Assembly: GCA_019418545.1 (NCBI GenBank)
Contig: DYBQ01000042.1
Location: 1 to 18,377, forward strand
Reading direction: 5' to 3'
Length of the DNA stretch: 18,377 nt
Origin: Clostridiales bacterium
Lineage (GTDB): Bacteria; Bacillota; Clostridia; Oscillospirales; Acutalibacteraceae
Both the position numbers and the translations under genes were made by a program. The notes under the pieces were generated by a model, which made no database searches, had not been told where the DNA came from, and saw only the letters and a list, made by a program, of their open reading frames with translations. This document shows, piece by piece, positions 13,388-18,377 of this stretch (its first letter is position 1; every line of letters starts with the position of its first letter).

Positions 13388-16300
13388 TTGAAAAAGAAAA
13401 AGTCGATAGCAGCCAAAGTAGTAAGCGCAATCCTGACTATGGTTTTGGCAGTACAGCCAATGGGGACAGCTTTGGCAGCAACAGCAGGGCAGCCGGTTTC
13501 AGAACCACTTGAAACTCTGTTTTCTGATGATTTTGAAAGTGATGATATCGGAACAGACTGGCAGTTTCCCTCTACAGGAGAGTTTACTCTGGAAAAAGAT
13601 GAGCAGGAAAACACCTGGTTCCGTGTGAAGGGCTTACCGTGGGACGGAAAAGCCTATGTCAATGACGGCTTGGAGGAATGGAAAAGCTATTCCATCCAAA
13701 TGGATTTTATCATCAATGAATGGATGATACCTGATGCCGGAATGGCACCGTATGATTGTGTTGGTGTTGTGGGCAGAGTCCAAGGAAATGACAAAATAGC
13801 GGTGTATTATCGCAGAGCTTCCAAAACCCTGGAGCTCAATAAGATGTATGGCAATGAAGGCCATGTTTTGATGCAGAAGGCCTATGAATTGAAAGAAAAT
13901 ACCTGCTATACTATGAAGCTGGAATTGGCGGGGAATATCTTCTTGGCCTATGTTGCAGAAAAAGGCGAAGGCTTTGGTTCTCCTGTGTTGATTTATGAAG
14001 ACACAGGGAACAGCGGGCCGGTGATGGAATTTGGCGGCGCAGGCGTTGAGAGCGGAGGATGCGACGTATCGGTTGACAATTTTGTTGTCGAGAGAATTTC
14101 CGATGAAGCCCCGGAAATCCCGGTAGAGGGCATTTCGCTGAATAAAGAAGAAATGCTGCTGAAAAAAGGGGAAACAGAAGCCTTGACAGCAGAGATTGCA
14201 CCAGTAGCAGCCTCCAACAAAACCGTTTTGTGGAAGAGCAGCGATGAGAATGTTGCCGTGGTAGATGAAAACGGTGTTGTAACAGCAGTTTCTGCTGGTA
14301 ATGCCGTGATTACGGCTTATGCACAGGCAGATGAAACCAAATCAGCCGAATGCAAAGTGGAAGTATACGAGCAGCTCCAATGTGAAACATTTTACTATGT
14401 TGCACCAAACGGCGATGATGCAAATGGAAACGGCAGTGAGGAAAATCCTTTTGCAACCATTCAGCGTGCAAGAGATGAAATCCGCAAGCTGCAGGGAAAT
14501 ATTCCTGACGGCGGCATTACTGTGTATTTGCGGGAAGGTGAATATTATCAGAGCGAAACACTGGAATTTACCCCTGAGGACAGCGGCAAGCCTGGAAAGC
14601 CCATCGTCTACACCTCCTATCCCGGAGAGCAAGCTGTAATTACCGGTGCAAAAGATATAGACGGATGGAAGCTGCTGGAAGAAGTCCCTTATATGTCGGA
14701 AGAAGCAAAAGGGAATTTGTATGTAGCTGATATTGAAAAAGGCTGGCGTTTCCACGATTTGTATGTGGATGGTGAAAGACAGCAGGTTTCTCAGCAAATG
14801 GAAACCATTCAATTCCGCCAGTGGCCCCAATTTAGCGGTGCTCTTGGAGAGCCGGACACCAAATTCCTGGAGCTGAACCCTGAAAAAGGTATCAAAGTCC
14901 GCTTTAATGAAGGCGAACTGGATGGCCTGGAAGGAAATCCTGATATTGAAATCAATTGCATGACCGTAATGTTCTGGAATGCATTGCCGATTCTGACGGA
15001 TATCAATGAAGAAGAAAATACGGCATACCTGTATTCCTATAATCCCTGTAACTTTGGTGGTCAAAAGAATTGCTTTAATAGTAGAGAAGGAGGATGGTAC
15101 AGCATCCTCAATGATATTAAATATCTTGACCAGCCCGGCGAATGGTGTGTTGACAGCCGTGCGGGTAAGGTATACTATTGGCCAAAAGACGAAAACTTTA
15201 CAAGTAAAAGAACAGTGGCACCTGTCCCCTATGAATTGATTCGCTTCCAGGGGGATGAAGAAGACCAGAACTGGGAAAAGCAAGTAGAATATATTACTCT
15301 GGACAATCTGGTGATGGAATATACAGACCGTCTGCCGGAAAGCCAGTTTGACCAGTACCCGGAAATTCGTAATGTAGAAAACCCTGATGGAGCCATCTTT
15401 ATGCAGGGCGTATCTAACTGCCGTGTGACCAACAGCGTAGTTCGGCATACGGGCTCCTATGGATTTACTTTAAGCCACTATGCGCAGGAAAATGAAATTC
15501 TGCACAACGAAATTGGTGATTTGGGAAGCGGCGGCGTAAACCTTTTGGGTTATGGAGCCGGCACTACCGACTTGAACAAAAACAACGTGATTATGTATAA
15601 CAATATTCACGATTTGGGCCGCGCCCCTTATTTGCATACGGCAGGTGTAACCATATTCCAGAGTGGCGGGAATACGGTGAGCTATAACTATATTTCCAAC
15701 TCTCCCTATGCCGGCGTTACCATTTTGGGAATTGAGCTGGCAAGCTTTAATTCCAGCTATAATGGCGCAGCATGGGATTTCTTTGGAGACCAATCCAGAC
15801 AGTTTGGCATGCGTTGGGATGAACTGGAATTAAACAAGGATTATACAAGAGAAGAATCCAAAGCCTATCTGCACAGCCGGGATAATACGGTTGAGTATAA
15901 TATTATCGATGAATATATGAACGGACTGGAAGATGGCGGCGGACTGTATGCCTGGGGCTGTGGCTATGACAATGCCTATCTGAACAATATTATCATCAAA
16001 ACCCAAAAAGGCATGCACTGGACGTTCCCGCTTTATATGGACGACCAGGTGGACCGTATGACAGTGGCCGGAAACCGGATTTGGTCCATGGAACAGGGCA
16101 CCACGAACAAGGGTGACAATGTGTGGTCTGACAACCTTGCTGCATGGCCCGAGAAGCCGGATGGATATGATGAGCTGTATAATACCATTATGAGCAAGGT
16201 GAACGAAGCCGGCGGCTATATTGTTTCCGAGGACGTTGGTACCTGTGTTTTGAACAGCCCGGCAGACGGTGCAGAAAATGTGGATTTGCCAGCAACTCTT

Positions 16301-18178
16301 TCCTGGTCACCAGCTAAAAACGCCAGTAAATATACAGTAGAAGTTGCTTCGGATGCGAATTTTGAGAATGTTATATTTGAGCAGCTTGAGCTCGATACAG
16401 AAGTGACACTTTCTGATTTGCAATATGAGACAACCTATTATTGGCGCGTAACAGCTCATGGACTGGCTGGTGGACAAACTGTCAGCGATATTGCAGCATT
16501 TACCATTAAAGAGCAGGGGATAGCTTCGGTACCAACCAATGTCAAAGTATATAATGACTATGACAGTGTTCTGATTAAATGGACAGAGAGTCTTAACACC
16601 ACCTATGACATCTATCGCAAGGCCGAAGGAGATGGGAATTTCGAGAAAATAGCTTCGGGAATTCCTGTAGGAAATTATCTGGACAATTCCGTGCTGCCCG
16701 GAGAGCGATATGAGTATTACGTGAAGGGAGTAACTCAAAAGGGAGAAAGCGATGCTTCCGAAACCGTATCAATAACGGTAAACTATACCAAACTCCTGTT
16801 TGAGGATAATTTTGATAACGGTGCAAGCGACCAATGGACAGAGACCAACGGAAAAGAGATGTCCGTATCAGACGGTGTTTGCCATTTGGACGGCAGTGGA
16901 TATTCATTCTTTGTCAATGTCGGTGATAAAGAATGGGTGGATTATGCGGTTGAAATGGATGTAAACTTTAAGGGAACAACAGAGAATGCACCGGATTGGA
17001 CAGGGTTTGGCCCCATAACTCGTGCTGTAACTACTGGAGATTTTAATCAGTTTGTTTCCAGAGGAGTAACCGGGATTCAGGAAGCAATTATGTGTGATGG
17101 CAACCGCTACTGGACTTATTTTGACAGCAGAGACGCCTTTGACTTTACTCAAAATGAGTGGCATAAAATGAGGGTGGAGCATACAGGAAATCTGATGCGC
17201 TGCTATATCGACAACCAGTTAATATTTGAAGTGGAGAGTACAGGATTTAAGCCTTATGGCGGAGCTGGTTTTGGCTTTATTTATGAAATCGCCGATGTTG
17301 ACAATTTCAAGGTGATTGCAGTAGATGAAACACCTGCTTCTGCTGACAAAACTCTGCTTCAAAAGACCTATGACTATGCCCTGACCCTCAGCACGGAAGG
17401 TGTGACTGACAGCGCTAAAGCCTACTTTGAAAAGGCCGTGGCAGAAGCTAAGGCCGTACTGGATGATGCCAATGCCACTCAGGAAGAAGTCAACACTGCA
17501 TGGGATAATCTGCTGGAAGGCATCTGGGCACTGGGTTTTACCCAGGGCGACAAGACCATGCTGGAGCAGTTGATTGCCAAGGCAGAAGAAATGGAAGCCA
17601 ATTCTGATAAGTATGTACAGGATACCTGGCAGCAGCTGGTGGATGCTCTTGCCAAGGCAAAAGAAGTGATGGCAGACGGCGATGCGATGGAAGAAGACGT
17701 ACAGCCGGCAGCAGAAGCCCTGCTGAATGCAATTTTGGCTCAGCGGTTTAAGGCGGACAAATCGATTCTGGAGAGCTTGGTAAACAAGGCTGAGGGAATG
17801 GATTTGAGCGGGTACACAGCTGAAAGCGTGGCAGTGTTTACAGCAGTCTTCCAAAGTGCCAAGGCAGTTCTGGCAGATGAAACCCTGAGCGAGGATGACC
17901 AGGCAGTTGTGGATGAGGCTGTAAAGGATTTGAGAGATGCCATTGAGAATTTGAGTGCAGATACAGAAGACAATAATCCCGATGACGGCAAGGACGATAC
18001 CTCCAAGCCTGATAACAATAAGGATGACGAAAGTTCTGGCACAAACAGCGGCGAAAATGAATCTCCTGCTACCGGAGATGCAGATTTGACATGGGCAATA
18101 CTCCTTTCCTTTGCTGCAATAGCCATGTTGGGATTGCTGATGGAAGCAACTCGAAAAATAAGAAAGTGGGAAAAGTAA
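13388..18178 (+). CDS. Sortase-anchored multidomain parallel beta-helix surface protein, probable glycan-degrading enzyme
   Basis: A 1596-residue secreted protein. In order: signal peptide (1-32, ending TALA/A); concanavalin-like beta-sandwich (43-238, from LFSDDFESDD); BIG2 Ig-like domain (246-328); right-handed parallel beta-helix (about 334-950), opening with FYYVAPNGDD...NPFATIQRARDEI and DSGKPGKPIVYTSYPGE, with many Asn-rich rungs (NNIHDLGRAP, NTVSYNYISN) and acidic EDGGGLYAWG (848-857); two Fn3-like domains (955-1042, 1048-1132); a second concanavalin-like module (1136-1314, from LLFEDNFDNG); three FIVAR repeats (1316-1526); an Asp/Asn/Lys linker; sorting signal SPATG (1559-1563), hydrophobic helix and basic tail. 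The beta-helix resembles GH141/GH120-like glycosidases, but exact family and substrate cannot be assigned by eye. The start is TTG at 13388, with AGGAGAGG (13373-13380) seven bases upstream; the TTG at 13382 is too close. It stands alone between terminators. Confidence 0.9.
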   Translation: MKKKKSIAAKVVSAILTMVLAVQPMGTALAATAGQPVSEPLETLFSDDFESDDIGTDWQFPSTGEFTLEKDEQENTWFRVKGLPWDGKAYVNDGLEEWKSYSIQMDFIINEWMIPDAGMAPYDCVGVVGRVQGNDKIAVYYRRASKTLELNKMYGNEGHVLMQKAYELKENTCYTMKLELAGNIFLAYVAEKGEGFGSPVLIYEDTGNSGPVMEFGGAGVESGGCDVSVDNFVVERISDEAPEIPVEGISLNKEEMLLKKGETEALTAEIAPVAASNKTVLWKSSDENVAVVDENGVVTAVSAGNAVITAYAQADETKSAECKVEVYEQLQCETFYYVAPNGDDANGNGSEENPFATIQRARDEIRKLQGNIPDGGITVYLREGEYYQSETLEFTPEDSGKPGKPIVYTSYPGEQAVITGAKDIDGWKLLEEVPYMSEEAKGNLYVADIEKGWRFHDLYVDGERQQVSQQMETIQFRQWPQFSGALGEPDTKFLELNPEKGIKVRFNEGELDGLEGNPDIEINCMTVMFWNALPILTDINEEENTAYLYSYNPCNFGGQKNCFNSREGGWYSILNDIKYLDQPGEWCVDSRAGKVYYWPKDENFTSKRTVAPVPYELIRFQGDEEDQNWEKQVEYITLDNLVMEYTDRLPESQFDQYPEIRNVENPDGAIFMQGVSNCRVTNSVVRHTGSYGFTLSHYAQENEILHNEIGDLGSGGVNLLGYGAGTTDLNKNNVIMYNNIHDLGRAPYLHTAGVTIFQSGGNTVSYNYISNSPYAGVTILGIELASFNSSYNGAAWDFFGDQSRQFGMRWDELELNKDYTREESKAYLHSRDNTVEYNIIDEYMNGLEDGGGLYAWGCGYDNAYLNNIIIKTQKGMHWTFPLYMDDQVDRMTVAGNRIWSMEQGTTNKGDNVWSDNLAAWPEKPDGYDELYNTIMSKVNEAGGYIVSEDVGTCVLNSPADGAENVDLPATLSWSPAKNASKYTVEVASDANFENVIFEQLELDTEVTLSDLQYETTYYWRVTAHGLAGGQTVSDIAAFTIKEQGIASVPTNVKVYNDYDSVLIKWTESLNTTYDIYRKAEGDGNFEKIASGIPVGNYLDNSVLPGERYEYYVKGVTQKGESDASETVSITVNYTKLLFEDNFDNGASDQWTETNGKEMSVSDGVCHLDGSGYSFFVNVGDKEWVDYAVEMDVNFKGTTENAPDWTGFGPITRAVTTGDFNQFVSRGVTGIQEAIMCDGNRYWTYFDSRDAFDFTQNEWHKMRVEHTGNLMRCYIDNQLIFEVESTGFKPYGGAGFGFIYEIADVDNFKVIAVDETPASADKTLLQKTYDYALTLSTEGVTDSAKAYFEKAVAEAKAVLDDANATQEEVNTAWDNLLEGIWALGFTQGDKTMLEQLIAKAEEMEANSDKYVQDTWQQLVDALAKAKEVMADGDAMEEDVQPAAEALLNAILAQRFKADKSILESLVNKAEGMDLSGYTAESVAVFTAVFQSAKAVLADETLSEDDQAVVDEAVKDLRDAIENLSADTEDNNPDDGKDDTSKPDNNKDDESSGTNSGENESPATGDADLTWAILLSFAAIAMLGLLMEATRKIRKWEK

Positions 18179-18218
18179 ACCGTTATTAAACACAATCGTT
18201 AAATCCATATAAGTGAAG

Positions 18219-18269
18219 GAAGGCAGAGCTTGACGGAGGATATCTTCCGTAGGCACTGCCTTCTTTTTT
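18219..18269 (+). terminator. Intrinsic terminator of the surface protein gene
   Basis: GAAGGCAG (18219-18226) pairs with CTGCCTTC (18256-18263), followed by six T (18264-18269). A second nested arm pair, ACGGA and TCCGT, extends the hairpin. It lies 40 bp after the stop codon. Confidence 0.92.
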
Positions 18270-18377
18270 GGTGCATATATGGAAAATATCAAATATAGTA
18301 TGTGAATATTTAACAATATAAAAGGTTTCTATTTAGATAGAATTATCTATAAAAAGGAATAGTTTTTATAAAAACAA
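18270..18377. other. AT-rich right edge, no gene seen
   Basis: Very AT-rich sequence after the terminator. No open frame with a ribosome binding site and no structured RNA is recognisable. It may hold the promoter of a gene beyond the window. Confidence 0.5.

Noticed and set aside
14342..15448. 368-codon minus-strand frame opposite the beta-helix region
   Set aside because: Antisense shadow with no ribosome binding site and no recognisable domain, while the plus strand has a clear family match.
17219..18316. 365-codon minus-strand frame opposite the end of the surface protein
   Set aside because: It is antisense to Ala/Glu-rich FIVAR repeats and runs through the terminator. Composition is Cys/His/Ile-rich nonsense typical of antisense frames.
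1..18377. CRISPR arrays, transposons, phage genes, tRNA or rRNA
   Set aside because: I looked for regular spaced repeats, transposase or integrase motifs, and tRNA/rRNA signatures and saw none.

Overview
The window looks like part of a chromosome from a low-to-moderate GC Gram-positive anaerobe (Bacillota, class Clostridia, most likely Oscillospirales/Ruminococcaceae). The clues are AGGAGG-type ribosome binding sites, GTG/TTG starts, a lysine riboswitch on an NhaC-type carrier, a ktrB-type potassium channel protein, an ECF-type QueT, a YczE-like membrane protein, and a sortase-anchored surface enzyme with BIG2, Fn3-like and FIVAR modules. The taxonomic placement is an inference. I see no tRNA, rRNA, CRISPR array, insertion sequence, phage gene or origin.

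Layout. (1) Positions 195-4980, minus strand: a probable three-gene operon, rlmB (23S rRNA 2'-O-methyltransferase), then a 1035-residue membrane protein that reads as a catalytically degenerate P1B-type ATPase with a ~475-residue disordered cytoplasmic N-terminus, then a YczE/YitT-like membrane protein. It ends in an intrinsic terminator. (2) Positions 5082-7075, plus strand: promoter, lysine riboswitch with a terminator-type expression platform, NhaC-family carrier (probable lysine transporter), terminator. (3) Positions 7091-9216, minus strand: a KtrB/TrkH potassium uptake subunit downstream of queT. The queT leader can form mutually exclusive RNA helices and is probably a switch, perhaps a preQ1 riboswitch. 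(4) Positions 9299-13151, plus strand: a 14-bp dyad, then two translationally coupled half-transporter genes forming a heterodimeric ABC exporter with one degenerate ATP site, then a perfect-palindrome terminator. (5) Positions 13241-18269, plus strand: a 1596-residue secreted, sortase-anchored parallel beta-helix protein, probably a polysaccharide-degrading enzyme, followed by a strong terminator.

How it works together: these are mostly independent housekeeping and transport units (lysine import under lysine control, potassium uptake, queuosine-precursor uptake, drug/lipid export), plus one glycan-directed surface enzyme. The least familiar items are the pseudo-P-type ATPase in the rlmB operon, the switching queT leader, and the regulatory DNA in front of the ABC exporter and the surface enzyme.
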